A DNA stretch of 64,000 nucleotides, taken from NCBI RefSeq assembly GCF_040267705.1, contig NZ_CP158374.1, positions 992,001 to 1,056,000 on the forward strand. Reading direction: 5' to 3'. How positions within the stretch are numbered: the stretch's first letter is position 1; every line of letters begins with the position of its first letter. The translations under genes and the position numbers were made by a program. The DNA comes from Agromyces sp. G08B096. GTDB lineage: Bacteria > Actinomycetota > Actinomycetes > Actinomycetales > Microbacteriaceae. Under the pieces are notes generated by a model that worked only from the letters and a program-made list of their open reading frames with translations, made no database searches and was not told the DNA's origin. Positions 16,591-25,263 of the stretch are shown here, in pieces.

Positions 16591-16612
16591 GGGTGTACCT
16601 GCTGGGTGTACC
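16591..16612. promoter_or_regulatory. Candidate operator between the XRE regulator and MFS genes
   Basis: GGGTGTACC occurs twice in direct orientation, at 16591-16599 and 16604-16612, with starts 13 bases apart, in the divergent intergenic space. The second copy extends to the near-palindrome GGGTGTACCC. This is a plausible binding site for the divergent XRE regulator; binding is inference. Confidence 0.45.
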
Positions 16613-16661
16613 CATGCCAGGTGTCTGGCTGTCGCCATCCGGGGCCGGGAGCGTTGACGGT

Positions 16662-18164
16662 ATGGCTCAACAACCTTCCGGCTCGCGGACGGGCAGCGTC
16701 CGCGCCTGGCTCGGTCTCCTCGTCGTTCTCGGCCCCGTCCTGCTGGTCTCCATGGACGGATCGATCCTGTTCCTCGCGATGCCCCGGGTCAGTCAAGCGC
16801 TGAGTCCCAGCGCGGACCAAGCTCTGTGGATCCTCGACATCTACGGCTTCGCCGTCGGATCCCTGCTCATCGCCTTCGGGAACATCGGTGATCGCTACGG
16901 ACGCCTTCGCCTCCTCATGATCGGCGCGATCTTCTTCGGCCTCGCATCGGTCGCTGGGGCCTTCGCGCCGACACCGGAACTCCTGATCGCTGCGCGCGCC
17001 GTCATGGGCATCGCCGGAGCGACCCTTCTTCCGTCCGCTCTGGCGGTGCTGAGCGAGTTGTTCACCGACCCGAAGCGACGCGCCCAGGCCATCGGCATCT
17101 TCGCCGCCGCCTTCGCTGCCGGGTTCGCGGTCGGCCCGATCATCGGCGGGGTGCTTCTCGAGCGATTCTGGTGGGGGTCCGTGTTCCTGGTGAACCTGCC
17201 CGTCATCGGGCTGTTCCTCTGTCTCGCTCCCGTGCTGCTTCGAGAGGTCCGAACCACGCGTCCCGGACGGATCGACCCGATCAGTGTCCTGACCTCTGCG
17301 GGCGGGCTCCTGCTGGCGATCTACGGCATCAAGCACGCAGCAGCCGAGGGGCTGACCGTGTCCGCGGTCGCTCCCGCGGTCGCAGGGATCGCAGTGCTGA
17401 CGTGGTTCAGCGTCAGACAGCGGCGGCTCGAGCACCCGCTCATCGACTTCTCCCTCTTCCGCGACCGGACCTTCACTCTCGCCATCGTCACCGGACTGCT
17501 GCCCCTCGCCGCGTGGTCGGCCGCGGCCTACCTGGCGGGGATCTACCTGCAATCCGTCCTTGGCATCCCGGTCCTGCGGGCGGCACTCCTCGCGCTGCCC
17601 GGGGCCGTCGTGCTGACCATCACCTGCATTGTCACTCCGATGATCATCGACCGCGTCGGCAAGCGCACCGCATTGCTCGTCTGTCACTTCTCCATCGCCG
17701 TCGGTCTGCTTCTGCTGCTTCCCACCACGGTCACGGGTGGGATCGGCTGGTTCGTCGCGTCCACCGCTGTGGCCGGCATCGGCTACGGCATCTCGTTCGC
17801 CGTCGTTGCCGACACCGCCGTCGCCGCGGTCCCGCCCGAACGCGCCGGGTCAGCGGGCGCGATCGCCGAGACCAGCAACGAGATCGGCAACGCGCTCGGC
17901 ATCGCGGTGCTCGGATCGCTCGCTGCCGTGGTATTCCGCCTTCAGGGCCCCGACCTCGCCCCCACACTCGATGAGACGCTCCAGGTGCCCGAGTTGGCGA
18001 CAGCGGTCGTGGTTGACGCCAAGTCGGCGTTCCTCAGCGGTCTGCACATCGCCGCAGCAACGGCCGGCTTCCTGCATTTCGTTCTCGGCATCCTCGCGTT
18101 GCGCTGGTTGCCCCGAGACCGCGTCGCCCAAACGGCTGATCGAGAAACGGCGCCGGCTCGTTGA
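16662..18164 (+). CDS. MFS transporter, DHA2-type (14 TM) drug exporter
   Basis: The 500-residue membrane protein shows about 14 hydrophobic segments and the MFS motif A-like GNIGDRYGRLRLLMIG after TM2. LLVSMDGSILFLAMPRVSQA in TM1 is the DHA2 pattern, and AVGPIIGGVLLERFWWGSVF corresponds to motif C. These proteins expel drugs, dyes or quaternary ammonium compounds by proton antiport. The ATG at 16662 (MAQQPSGSRTG) is chosen; the open frame upstream would overlap the regulator promoter. GC content looks a little lower than neighbours, consistent with transfer of the regulator-transporter pair. Confidence 0.88.
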   Translation: MAQQPSGSRTGSVRAWLGLLVVLGPVLLVSMDGSILFLAMPRVSQALSPSADQALWILDIYGFAVGSLLIAFGNIGDRYGRLRLLMIGAIFFGLASVAGAFAPTPELLIAARAVMGIAGATLLPSALAVLSELFTDPKRRAQAIGIFAAAFAAGFAVGPIIGGVLLERFWWGSVFLVNLPVIGLFLCLAPVLLREVRTTRPGRIDPISVLTSAGGLLLAIYGIKHAAAEGLTVSAVAPAVAGIAVLTWFSVRQRRLEHPLIDFSLFRDRTFTLAIVTGLLPLAAWSAAAYLAGIYLQSVLGIPVLRAALLALPGAVVLTITCIVTPMIIDRVGKRTALLVCHFSIAVGLLLLLPTTVTGGIGWFVASTAVAGIGYGISFAVVADTAVAAVPPERAGSAGAIAETSNEIGNALGIAVLGSLAAVVFRLQGPDLAPTLDETLQVPELATAVVVDAKSAFLSGLHIAAATAGFLHFVLGILALRWLPRDRVAQTADRETAPAR

Positions 18165-18282
18165 CCGGCGCCGCCGCCCCCGACCCTGGACTGGACGGTC
18201 TCGACGTGGCGGCGGAGGTGGGCGCTGACGCAGGAGTGCATGCGGGAAGGCGCAGGGCAAGATCCGGGAGGCCTCGTCGAAC

Positions 18283-18316
18283 CCTCAGCCCCAGTCCGGG
18301 GCCGCACCCCCATCCG
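18283..18316 (+). repeat. Imperfect flanking repeat, right copy
   Basis: CCTCAG, then CCCCAGTCCGGGG (18289-18301), then CCGCACC and ATCCG. It matches the left copy at 15623-15655 with a few substitutions and small indels. It lies about 120 bases downstream of the MFS gene and just before the next gene's promoter. Confidence 0.5.
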
Positions 18317-18334
18317 AGGAGTATCGTGTCCGGG

Positions 18335-18973
18335 ATGGCCGCCGACTTCCACCGACCCACCCGGTTCCCGCCGGGCATGTTCGAGGGCTTCCAGGGCGGA
18401 GCCGATCCGGCTCACCTGAGTCGGGTCGCGCACGACACCGCGGCCGCCCTGCTCTCCCGCGTCCGCTCCGACCCCGACCCCGAGGTCGTGCAGCGCCTGA
18501 TCTCGTACACCGACCGGCACGGCATCGACACCATCGCCGAGCTCTGGTCGCAGGCCTCGGCGAAGAGCCTGCCGGGCGCCCTGTGGCGCATCTACCTGCT
18601 GCGCACCCTCATCCGGCAGGACCCCGCCGGCACGAGCCTCGCCTTCCAGCGGGGCACGGAAGTCTCACGCACGATCGACCAGGTCGTCGCCGGCGCGGCG
18701 ATCCCCACGGGTCCAGACGAGGTGCGCGAGCTCGCCGACACCATCCTGCACGGCGTGTTCACGGGCGACTTCGCAGTCGCTCTCGAGCGCGCGGCCGCGT
18801 TCTGCCGGGTCGCCGCGGCCGGCTACGCCGACCTCGCCGACGATGCGGATGCCGCGGACGCCGTTCGTCCCGACCGTCCGGCCGAGCTCACCAGGCGGGC
18901 GCTGCGTCTCACGGAGCTCGCCGACGAGCTCGCCTCGTGCGCGAGGCTCTGGCGGCACGACTCGCTCGACTGA
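18335..18973 (+). CDS. Conserved actinobacterial protein of unknown function
   Basis: A 212-residue, mainly helical, soluble protein with no membrane segment. It begins MAADFHRPTRFPPGMFEGFQ and has SRVAHDTAAALLSRVRSDPD and SLPGALWRIYLLRTLIRQDP. I do not recognise a domain; I recall similar Microbacteriaceae proteins being labelled RNA polymerase subunit beta, which is a misnomer since no RpoB motif is present. The ATG lies 7 bases after TATCGT (18322-18327), a leaderless layout. An alternative GTG at 18326 has GGAG 4 bases upstream. Confidence 0.7.
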   Translation: MAADFHRPTRFPPGMFEGFQGGADPAHLSRVAHDTAAALLSRVRSDPDPEVVQRLISYTDRHGIDTIAELWSQASAKSLPGALWRIYLLRTLIRQDPAGTSLAFQRGTEVSRTIDQVVAGAAIPTGPDEVRELADTILHGVFTGDFAVALERAAAFCRVAAAGYADLADDADAADAVRPDRPAELTRRALRLTELADELASCARLWRHDSLD

Positions 18974-19014
18974 CCGACGACGCGCGCGTGGAATACCCGC
19001 CGGCAGGACTCCGT

Positions 19015-19020
19015 TACACT
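19015..19020 (+). promoter_or_regulatory. -10 box of the putative structured RNA
   Basis: TACACT fits the actinobacterial TAnnnT -10 consensus. Transcription would start about 7 bases further, at the base of the inverted repeat at 19026-19105. No clear -35 is seen. Confidence 0.45.
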
Positions 19021-19025
19021 CGATG

Positions 19026-19105
19026 TGCCGGGCCGCAGTAACCCCGGGCTCCAACATTCGCCGCTTCGAGCGGCCTCGCGCCGAGAGGCGTTCTGCGGCC
19101 CGGTA
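19026..19105 (+). ncRNA. Putative structured non-coding RNA or leader with a multi-branched fold
   Basis: CCGGGCCGCAG (19028-19038) and CTGCGGCCCGG (19093-19103) form a perfect 11-bp closing stem, extended by G-U and U-A pairs. Inside are two local hairpins, CCGCT-TCG-AGCGG (19061-19073) and CCTC/GAGG (19074-19088), plus a single-stranded stretch of about 20 bases. A TAnnnT -10 box lies just upstream. It does not match tRNA, tmRNA, RNase P, SRP or 6C RNA as I know them. It ends 85 bases before the pabC start; a separate promoter (TAGCAT) precedes pabC. It could instead be a terminator-like or leader structure. Confidence 0.5.
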
Positions 19106-19189
19106 TTTCCATGCCCGGGCGCGGTTCCTCCGCCCGTTCCGGTGCTGCCGGGCCGTATCCCGGCCGCCTCCGGCGCGTAGCATCGAGGC

Positions 19190-20077
19190 ATGCCCGAGAC
19201 CGTGACCCTGCTCATCGATCCCATCGCCGCCGACGCCGAGGGCGCCGACCTCGCGAGCACGTTCCGCGCCGTCGATGCCGCCGAACCCGCGCTCCGGGTG
19301 GGCGAGCTGTCGACGCAGCGCGGCGACGGTATCTTCGAGACGATCGGCGTCGCCGACGGGCACGCGCAGGAGGTGCGCCCCCACCTCGAGCGGCTGCGCA
19401 ACTCCGCGCGGATCTGCGAGCTCCCCGAGCCGAACCTCGCCCAGTGGGAGGCGGCGATCCAGACCGCGGTGGCGCAGCTGCCGCGCGACGGCGAGTTCGG
19501 GATCAAGCTGGTGCTGAGCCGCGGGGTGGAGCACGGCCCGGCGCCGACCGCCTGGCTCACGACCTCCCGCGCGGCCGACTTCACGGTGCCGCGTGAGCGC
19601 GGCATCCGGGTGGTGACCCTCGACCGCGGCTACGACCGCGGGGCGGCCGAGCGCGCGCCGTGGCTGCTCCTCGGGGCGAAGACCCTCTCGTACGCCGTGA
19701 ACATGGCGGCGATCCGCGAGGCCAAGCGGCGGGGCGCGGATGACACGATCTTCGTGTCATCCGACGGGTACGTCATGGAGGGGCCGACCTCGAGCGTCAT
19801 CCTGCGTCGCGACGGCGTCTACTCGACGCCCGCCCCGAGCGGTGCCATCCTGCACGGCACGACCCAGCAGAGCCTGTTCGAGCACCTCGAGGCGACCGGG
19901 CACACGCCCGAGTACCGGGACATCCCCGTCGACGAGCTGCGCACCGCGGATGCCGCGTGGCTGGTGTCCAGCGTGCGCCTCGCAGCCGGCATCACCGAGC
20001 TCGACGGCGAGCCGATGCCCTACGACGCGGCCACGACCGCGGAGTTCAACGCCTACCTGCTCACGCCGCGCGACTGA
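19190..20077 (+). CDS. pabC: Class IV aminotransferase, probable aminodeoxychorismate lyase
   Basis: The 295-residue PLP-dependent fold-type IV enzyme has GDGIFETIGV near residue 45, RPHLERLRNSA, the catalytic-type Lys in LLLGAKTLSYAVNMAA, and MEGPTSSVILRRDG with the conserved Glu. PabC releases 4-aminobenzoate and pyruvate from aminodeoxychorismate for folate synthesis; branched-chain or D-amino-acid transaminases share the fold, so specificity is inferred. The ATG at 19190 lies 6 bases after TAGCAT (19178-19183), suggesting a leaderless transcript. It is convergent with pstB. Confidence 0.82.
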   Translation: MPETVTLLIDPIAADAEGADLASTFRAVDAAEPALRVGELSTQRGDGIFETIGVADGHAQEVRPHLERLRNSARICELPEPNLAQWEAAIQTAVAQLPRDGEFGIKLVLSRGVEHGPAPTAWLTTSRAADFTVPRERGIRVVTLDRGYDRGAAERAPWLLLGAKTLSYAVNMAAIREAKRRGADDTIFVSSDGYVMEGPTSSVILRRDGVYSTPAPSGAILHGTTQQSLFEHLEATGHTPEYRDIPVDELRTADAAWLVSSVRLAAGITELDGEPMPYDAATTAEFNAYLLTPRD

Positions 20078-20092
20078 GCCGCAGCCGGCGAC

Positions 20093-20116
20093 GGCGGCGA
20101 GTCGCGACTCGCCGCC
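20093..20116. terminator. Perfect palindrome between convergent pabC and pstB
   Basis: GGCGGCGAGTCG (20093-20104) is directly followed by its reverse complement CGACTCGCCGCC (20105-20116). The hairpin would serve both convergent genes. No T-run follows, as is common in high-GC actinobacteria. Confidence 0.6.
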
Positions 20117-20125
20117 GAGCGCCGA

Positions 20126-20905
20126 TCATCCGAAGCGGCCGGAGACGTAGTCCTCGGTCGCCTGCACCGACGGGTTCGAGAAGATCGTCGTCGTCGCGTC
20201 GTACTCGATGAGCTTGCCCGGCTTGCCGGTGCCGGCGATGTTGAAGAACGCGGTCTTGTCGGAGACGCGCGAGGCCTGCTGCATGTTGTGGGTCACGATG
20301 ACGATCGTGTACTGCTGCTTGAGCTCCTCGATGAGGTCCTCGATGGCGAGCGTCGAGATCGGGTCGAGGGCCGAGCACGGCTCGTCCATCAGGATGACCT
20401 CGGGGGAGACCGCGATCGCGCGGGCGATGCAGAGGCGCTGCTGCTGGCCGCCCGAGAGGCCGGAGCCCGGCCGGTCGAGGCGGTCCTTGACCTCGTTCCA
20501 GAGGTTCGCGCCGCGCAGCGACTTCTCCACCAGGTCGTCGGCGTCGGACTTCGAGATGCGCCGGTTGTTCAGCTTCACGCCGGCGAGCACGTTCTCCTTG
20601 ATCGACATCGTCGGGAAGGGGTTCGGCCGCTGGAAGACCATGCCGACCTGCCGGCGGACGAGCACCGGGTCGACGTCGGGGTCGTAGAGGTTGTTGCCGT
20701 CGATCAGCACTTCGCCCTCGACGCGCGCGCCGGGGATGACCTCGTGCATGCGGTTGAGGGTTCGGAGAAAGGTCGACTTGCCGCAGCCCGATGGGCCGAT
20801 GAACGCGGTCACGCTGCGGGGCTCGATCTCGAGCGAGACGCCCTCCACCGCGAGGAACTTCGAGTAGTAGACGTTCAGGTCTCGGACTTCGATGCGCTTG
20901 GACAC
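20126..20905 (-). CDS. pstB: Phosphate ABC transporter ATP-binding protein
   Basis: PstB is the ATPase of the high-affinity phosphate importer PstSCAB. The 259-residue protein has Walker [10 protein letters not shown] near residue 34, signature [16 protein letters not shown], Walker [14 protein letters not shown] and the switch His in [10 protein letters not shown], all intact. It is the last gene of pstS-pstC-pstA-pstB, 25 bases after pstA. Confidence 0.97.
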   Translation of the reverse strand: MSKRIEVRDLNVYYSKFLAVEGVSLEIEPRSVTAFIGPSGCGKSTFLRTLNRMHEVIPGARVEGEVLIDGNNLYDPDVDPVLVRRQVGMVFQRPNPFPTMSIKENVLAGVKLNNRRISKSDADDLVEKSLRGANLWNEVKDRLDRPGSGLSGGQQQRLCIARAIAVSPEVILMDEPCSALDPISTLAIEDLIEELKQQYTIVIVTHNMQQASRVSDKTAFFNIAGTGKPGKLIEYDATTTIFSNPSVQATEDYVSGRFG

Positions 20906-20930
20906 GGGTTTCCTAACTGGCGGGACGGGG

Positions 20931-22037
20931 TCAGCGGCCGAACTTGGGGGCGAAGTACCGGGCGACGAGTCGCGCGATGAGGTTCAGCGCCATGACGATG
21001 AGGATGAGGGTGAGGGCACCGGCCCAGGCGCGGTCGAGGTACGCCTCGGGCGGATTGCCCTGGTTGGCGTACTGCGTGTACACGAACACCGGCAGCGACT
21101 GCATGCGTCCCTCGAAGAGGTTGTAGTTCATGCTCTGCGTGAAGCCGGCGGCGATGAGCAGCGGCGCGGTCTCGCCGATGACGCGGGCGATCGCGAGCAT
21201 GATGCCCGTCGTGATGCCGGCGATGGAGGTCGGCAGCACCACCTTGACGATGGTGAGCCACTTCGGCACGCCGAGGGCGAGGGATGCTTCGCGCAGCTCG
21301 TTCGGCACGAGCCGCAGCATCTCCTCGCTGGAGCGCACGACGACCGGGATCATCAGGACGGCGAGCGCGACGGCGCCGGCGATGCCGAGGCGGACGCCCG
21401 GGCCGAAGAAGATCGCGAACAGGGCGTAGGCGAACAGGCCCGCGACGATCGAGGGGATGCCCGTCATGACGTCGACGAGGAAGGTGATGCCCCGCGCGAT
21501 GCGGCCGCGGCCGTACTCGACGAGGTAGATCGAGGTCATGAGCCCGATCGGGATGGAGATGAGGGCCGCCGTCCCGGTCATCAGGAGCGTGCCGACGATG
21601 GCGTGCAGCGCCCCGCCGCCCTCGCCGGTGACGTTCCGCATCGACATGGTGAAGAAGTCGCCGTCGAAGCGGGCGAGGCCGAGGCTCAGGACGGTGATGG
21701 TGACCGAGATGAGGGGGATCATCGCGAGGAGGAACGCGCCCGTCACGAGGGCCGTGACCAGGCGATCGGTCGCGCGGCGCCGACCCTCGACGATCGAGGA
21801 GAACAGCCAGATCGTGGGGGCGTAGAGCACGGCGGCCACGACGATCGTCGCGATCCAGTTGAACTCGCCGGTGCCGATCGCGACGGCACCGAACAGCGCG
21901 GCCGAGACGACGAGGGTCGCCCCGAGGACGCCCCACGGCGCCCAGCCGGGCAGCCGCCCGGCGGTGAGCGAGTTCGCGATCGGCGCGGCGGCGGGCGCCG
22001 GGCGGCCGGTGTCGGGAGGCGTGGTCGTGAGGGTCAT
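20931..22037 (-). CDS. pstA: Phosphate ABC transporter permease PstA
   Basis: The 368-residue permease subunit has the binding-protein-dependent transport signature in [20 protein letters not shown], where it contacts PstB. Six or more membrane segments follow an N-terminal extension of about 40 residues that is Pro/Ala-rich and longer than in Escherichia coli PstA. The ATG at 22037 shares one base with the pstC stop (TGATG), so the two are translationally coupled; the open frame continues into pstC without support. Confidence 0.95.
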   Translation of the reverse strand: MTLTTTPPDTGRPAPAAAPIANSLTAGRLPGWAPWGVLGATLVVSAALFGAVAIGTGEFNWIATIVVAAVLYAPTIWLFSSIVEGRRRATDRLVTALVTGAFLLAMIPLISVTITVLSLGLARFDGDFFTMSMRNVTGEGGGALHAIVGTLLMTGTAALISIPIGLMTSIYLVEYGRGRIARGITFLVDVMTGIPSIVAGLFAYALFAIFFGPGVRLGIAGAVALAVLMIPVVVRSSEEMLRLVPNELREASLALGVPKWLTIVKVVLPTSIAGITTGIMLAIARVIGETAPLLIAAGFTQSMNYNLFEGRMQSLPVFVYTQYANQGNPPEAYLDRAWAGALTLILIVMALNLIARLVARYFAPKFGR

Positions 22038-22975
22038 CAGTTGGCTCCCGAGAATTCCTTGCGGCGGGCCACGATCCAGCGGGCCGCGGCGTTCACCGCG
22101 AAGGTGACGACGAAGAGGATGAGGCCGGTGGCGATCAGCACGTTCACGTTGAGTGCGTACGCCTCGGGGAAGCTGAGGGCGATGTTCGCGGCGATGGTCG
22201 TCGGGTTCACGGAGGTCAGCAGCTCGAACGTGACCACGTGCGATGCCGAGAGCACCATCGCGACGGCCATGGTCTCGCCGAGCGCGCGGCCGAGCCCGAG
22301 GACCGAGGCGGAGATGATGCCCGGCCGGCCGAAGGGCAGCACCGCGGTGCGGATCATCTCCCACCGGGTCGCACCGAGCGCGAGGGCGGCCTCCTCGTGC
22401 AGCACGGGCGTCTGCAGGAAGACCTCGCGGCAGATGGCGGTCATGATGGGCAGCACCATGACGGCGAGCACGACCGCGGCGGTGAGGATCGTGCGGCCGG
22501 TCGCCGAGGCGTCACCCGCGAACAGCGGGATCCAGCCGAGGTACTCGTTGAGCCAGGCGTACACCGGCACGATCGCGGGGGCCAGCACGCCGATGCCCCA
22601 GAGGCCGAAGACGACCGAGGGCACCGCGGCGAGCAGGTCGACGACGTAGCCGAGCACCGACGCGAGCCGGCGCGGTGCGTAGTGCGAGATGAAGAGGGCG
22701 ATGCCGATGGAGACGGGCACCGCCATGAGCAGGGCGAGGGCGGCGGCCCAGACCGTGCCGAAGACGAGCGGACCGACATAGTCCCAGAAGTTGGTCGGCA
22801 GGATCGAGGCGTCCTCGTTGGTGGCGAAGAGCGCAGGGATGGACTGGACGATGAGGAAGATCGCGACGGCGGCGAGCGTCACGAGGATCATCGAGCCGGC
22901 GAACAGGGCCGACCGTGAGAAGACGAGGTCACCGAGGCGGAGCTTCGCCTTGATCGGTGCGGGAGCGGTGCTCAT
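22037..22975 (-). CDS. pstC: Phosphate ABC transporter permease PstC
   Basis: The 312-residue permease partner of PstA has EEAALALGATRWEMIRTAVL, the cytoplasmic loop that docks on the ATPase, and six clear hydrophobic segments. It lies downstream of pstS, separated by a 17-bp stem hairpin (23024-23061) that probably reduces its expression relative to pstS. The ATG at 22975 starts MSTAPAPIKAKLRLG. Confidence 0.95.
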   Translation of the reverse strand: MSTAPAPIKAKLRLGDLVFSRSALFAGSMILVTLAAVAIFLIVQSIPALFATNEDASILPTNFWDYVGPLVFGTVWAAALALLMAVPVSIGIALFISHYAPRRLASVLGYVVDLLAAVPSVVFGLWGIGVLAPAIVPVYAWLNEYLGWIPLFAGDASATGRTILTAAVVLAVMVLPIMTAICREVFLQTPVLHEEAALALGATRWEMIRTAVLPFGRPGIISASVLGLGRALGETMAVAMVLSASHVVTFELLTSVNPTTIAANIALSFPEAYALNVNVLIATGLILFVVTFAVNAAARWIVARRKEFSGAN

Positions 22976-23023
22976 CTGGCCGGGGTCCTCGGTTCTTTCG
23001 GGTCGGGGTGGGGGACGGGCTGA

Positions 23024-23061
23024 GCCCGGCCACGGGATCCGCGAGGATCCCGTGGCCGGGC
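23024..23061 (-). terminator. Long intercistronic hairpin between pstS and pstC
   Basis: A perfect 17-bp stem (23024-23040 pairing with 23045-23061, beginning GCCCGGCCACGG) closes a 4-base loop. There is no T-run. It lies 8 bases after the pstS stop, where pst operons commonly have processing or attenuation signals that leave more pstS message than permease message. Confidence 0.65.
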
Positions 23062-23068
23062 CGATCGA

Positions 23069-24160
23069 CTACTTGATGGAGTCGATCGCGGTCACGACCT
23101 GCTCGCGCAGCGAGTCCGAGATGGGCGCGGAGCCGGCGGCCTCGGCCGCGGCATCCTGACCCTCTTCGCTCGCCACGTAGGAGAGGTAGGACTTCACGAG
23201 CTCGACGTTGTCGGGCTCGGCGTACTCCTGGCACGCGATCAGGTAGCTGACGAGGACGATCGGGTAGACGCCGGCCTCGCTGGAGGTGCGGTCGATCTCG
23301 ATCGCGAGGTCGCCCTCGGCGCGGCCCTCGGCGAGCGGGGACGCGTCGACGATGGCCGCGGCGGCCTCGGGCGAGTACTCGACGAACTCGTCGCCGACCT
23401 TGATCGCGGCGGTGCCGAGGTCACCAGCGCGCGAGGCGTCGGCGTAACCGATGGTGCCGGTGCCGTTGGTCACGGCGTCGACGACGCCCGAGGTGCCCTG
23501 AGCGGCCTCGCCGCCCTCGAACGGCCACACGCCGTCGGCCTCCCACGTCCACACGTCGGGCGCGGTGGCGCCGAGGTACTCGGTGAAGTTCTCGGTCGTG
23601 CCCGAGTCGTCCGAGCGGTGCACCGGGGTGATGGCCGCATCAGGCAGCTCGACGCCCTCGTTCGAGGCGGCGATGGCCGGGTCGTTCCACTTGGTGATCG
23701 TGCCGGCGAAGATGCCCGCGACGGTCTCCGGGTCGAGGTTCAGCGAGTCGACGCCCTCGAGGTTGAAGATCACGGCGATCGGCGAGATGTAGAGCGGCAG
23801 CTCGACGAGGTCGGTGTCGGGCGCGCACTTGGCGAAGCCGCCCTCGGCGAGCTCCTCGTCCTTGAACGCGCGGTCGGAGCCGGCGAAGTCGCTGGCGCCC
23901 TCGAGGAAGGTCTCACGACCGGCACCCGAGCCCGAGGGGTCGTAGTCGATCGTGACATCCGGGTTCGCCGTCTGGAACGCGGCGATCCAGGCCTGCTGCG
24001 CGCTGTCCTGCGACGAAGCGCCGGCGCCGACCAGGTTGCCCGAGAGGGACGAGGCCGACTCCGCGGGTGCGGCGCCGCCCTCGTTCGAGGCGCAGGAGCT
24101 GAGCGCGATGGCGGCGACCGCGGCGACGACCGCGGCGCGGCCGAGACGTGAGACGTTCAC
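23069..24160 (-). CDS. pstS: Phosphate-binding lipoprotein PstS
   Basis: PstS captures phosphate outside the membrane for PstCAB. The 363-residue protein has a lipoprotein signal peptide with lipobox LSSC at residues 20-23. It has NLVGAGASSQDSAQQAW near residue 40, DPSGSGAGRETF and HRSDDSGTTENF, which are the phosphate-contacting loops. The GTG at 24160 is preceded by AAGGGA with 7 bases of spacing; the frame is open further upstream without a ribosome site. PHO-box-like repeats lie at 24258-24284. Confidence 0.95.
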   Translation of the reverse strand: MNVSRLGRAAVVAAVAAIALSSCASNEGGAAPAESASSLSGNLVGAGASSQDSAQQAWIAAFQTANPDVTIDYDPSGSGAGRETFLEGASDFAGSDRAFKDEELAEGGFAKCAPDTDLVELPLYISPIAVIFNLEGVDSLNLDPETVAGIFAGTITKWNDPAIAASNEGVELPDAAITPVHRSDDSGTTENFTEYLGATAPDVWTWEADGVWPFEGGEAAQGTSGVVDAVTNGTGTIGYADASRAGDLGTAAIKVGDEFVEYSPEAAAAIVDASPLAEGRAEGDLAIEIDRTSSEAGVYPIVLVSYLIACQEYAEPDNVELVKSYLSYVASEEGQDAAAEAAGSAPISDSLREQVVTAIDSIK

Positions 24161-24257
24161 TGTGTTCCCTTCAGGGATGGTTTGCAGGATTCCGGGCCAG
24201 CACTCGGCCCGACGCTGCGACGCTAAGCGCCTCGGATGACGAGCATCCGTTACGAGA

Positions 24258-24284
24258 GTGAACGGCAGGTGAACGGGAGTGAAC
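24258..24284 (-). promoter_or_regulatory. PHO box-like repeats upstream of pstS
   Basis: GTGAAC occurs three times (24258-24263, 24269-24274, 24279-24284), with starts 11 and 10 bases apart; on the coding strand this reads GTTCAC three times. GTTCAC repeats at about 11-base spacing are the known PhoP/RegX3 binding pattern of actinobacteria. The site is about 98-124 bases upstream of the pstS start. Confidence 0.7.
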
Positions 24285-24306
24285 GCGCGGATGCCGCGCC
24301 GTGGGG

Positions 24307-25263
24307 CTACGCCCGTGCGGGATGCGCCGGATGCGTCTCGATCGCGACGATGCCGGAGCTCGGGTTCGTCGCGGAGAGGTGCACCACGCTGAAGGCGCCC
24401 GGCTCGAGGGCGGCCGCATCGTCGACGTAGCCGCCGAGCGGGGTGCCTGTGGCGAGGGCGATCTCGCGGAGGATGCCGGGCAGGACCGGGTTGTGGCTGC
24501 ACAGCACGGCCGTGCGGCCGACGCGCACCCGTTTGCCCACGACGCGGCGCACCTCGTCGTGGCCGGCGTCCCAGGCGTCCTGGCTGATGCCCTCGTCGCG
24601 CTTGATCGGCACGCCGATGGCCGCAGCAAGCGGCGCCACGGTCGTGACGCAGCGCACGGCGGGGCTGGAGACGATCCGCTGCGGCGACCAGGCGGCGAGC
24701 GTCGTGGAGAGTCCGGCCGCCTGCTGCACGCCGAGCTCGGTGAGCGGTCGGGCGGCGTCGGCGCCGTGCCAGCCCGACCGGCCGACGGCCTTGCCGTGCC
24801 GGACGACGAGCAGCGAGAAGGTCGTGGTGACCTCCTGCTCGACGAGGCGCGCGAACGCGTCGAGGATGGCCACGTCGGGCTCGTAGCTGAGGTAGCTCCT
24901 CGCACGCTTGATGCTCACCCACTCGAGGGCGGCGATCTCGGAGTTCGGCCGGAACGTCGAGCGCTGCACGGCCTTCTCCGACACCTCGGCGGCCCAGTAG
25001 TGCACGACCTTCTCGCGACCGCTCGGCAGGCCGTAGCGCGACTCGCCGAGCGGCACGCCGAGCGCGACCTGGAGCCCGGTCTCCTCGGCGATCTCGCGCA
25101 CCGCGGTCTGCGGCAGCGATTCGCCGGGGTCGACCTTGCCCTTCGGGATCGTGACGTCGCCGTAGACGGTGCGGTGCACGACGAGCACGTGCACCCGGCC
25201 GTCGATGACGCGCCAGCACACGGCGCCCGCTGCGTAGACCGCCGTCTCGACCGCGCGGGTCAC
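24307..25263 (-). CDS. mutT1: MutT1-type protein: Nudix hydrolase fused to histidine phosphatase
   Basis: The 318-residue protein has two domains. Residues 8-135 are a Nudix domain with the intact box GKVDPGE(x7)REIAEETGL near residue 42. Residues 148-300 are a histidine phosphatase with [10 protein letters not shown]. In mycobacteria this fusion hydrolyses 8-oxo-dGTP products, diadenosine polyphosphates and related nucleotides. Its start overlaps the end of ppk (ATGA at 25260-25263), linking it to polyphosphate metabolism. Confidence 0.9.
   Translation of the reverse strand: MTRAVETAVYAAGAVCWRVIDGRVHVLVVHRTVYGDVTIPKGKVDPGESLPQTAVREIAEETGLQVALGVPLGESRYGLPSGREKVVHYWAAEVSEKAVQRSTFRPNSEIAALEWVSIKRARSYLSYEPDVAILDAFARLVEQEVTTTFSLLVVRHGKAVGRSGWHGADAARPLTELGVQQAAGLSTTLAAWSPQRIVSSPAVRCVTTVAPLAAAIGVPIKRDEGISQDAWDAGHDEVRRVVGKRVRVGRTAVLCSHNPVLPGILREIALATGTPLGGYVDDAAALEPGAFSVVHLSATNPSSGIVAIETHPAHPARA

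Noticed and set aside
15623-18316. Insertion sequence or prophage
   Set aside because: No transposase, integrase or phage structural gene is present; only the repeat and composition suggest transfer.
19026-19105. SRP, 6S, 6C or tmRNA gene
   Set aside because: The conserved SRP tetraloop motif, the 6C C-runs, the 6S bubble layout and the tmRNA tRNA-like ends are not seen.
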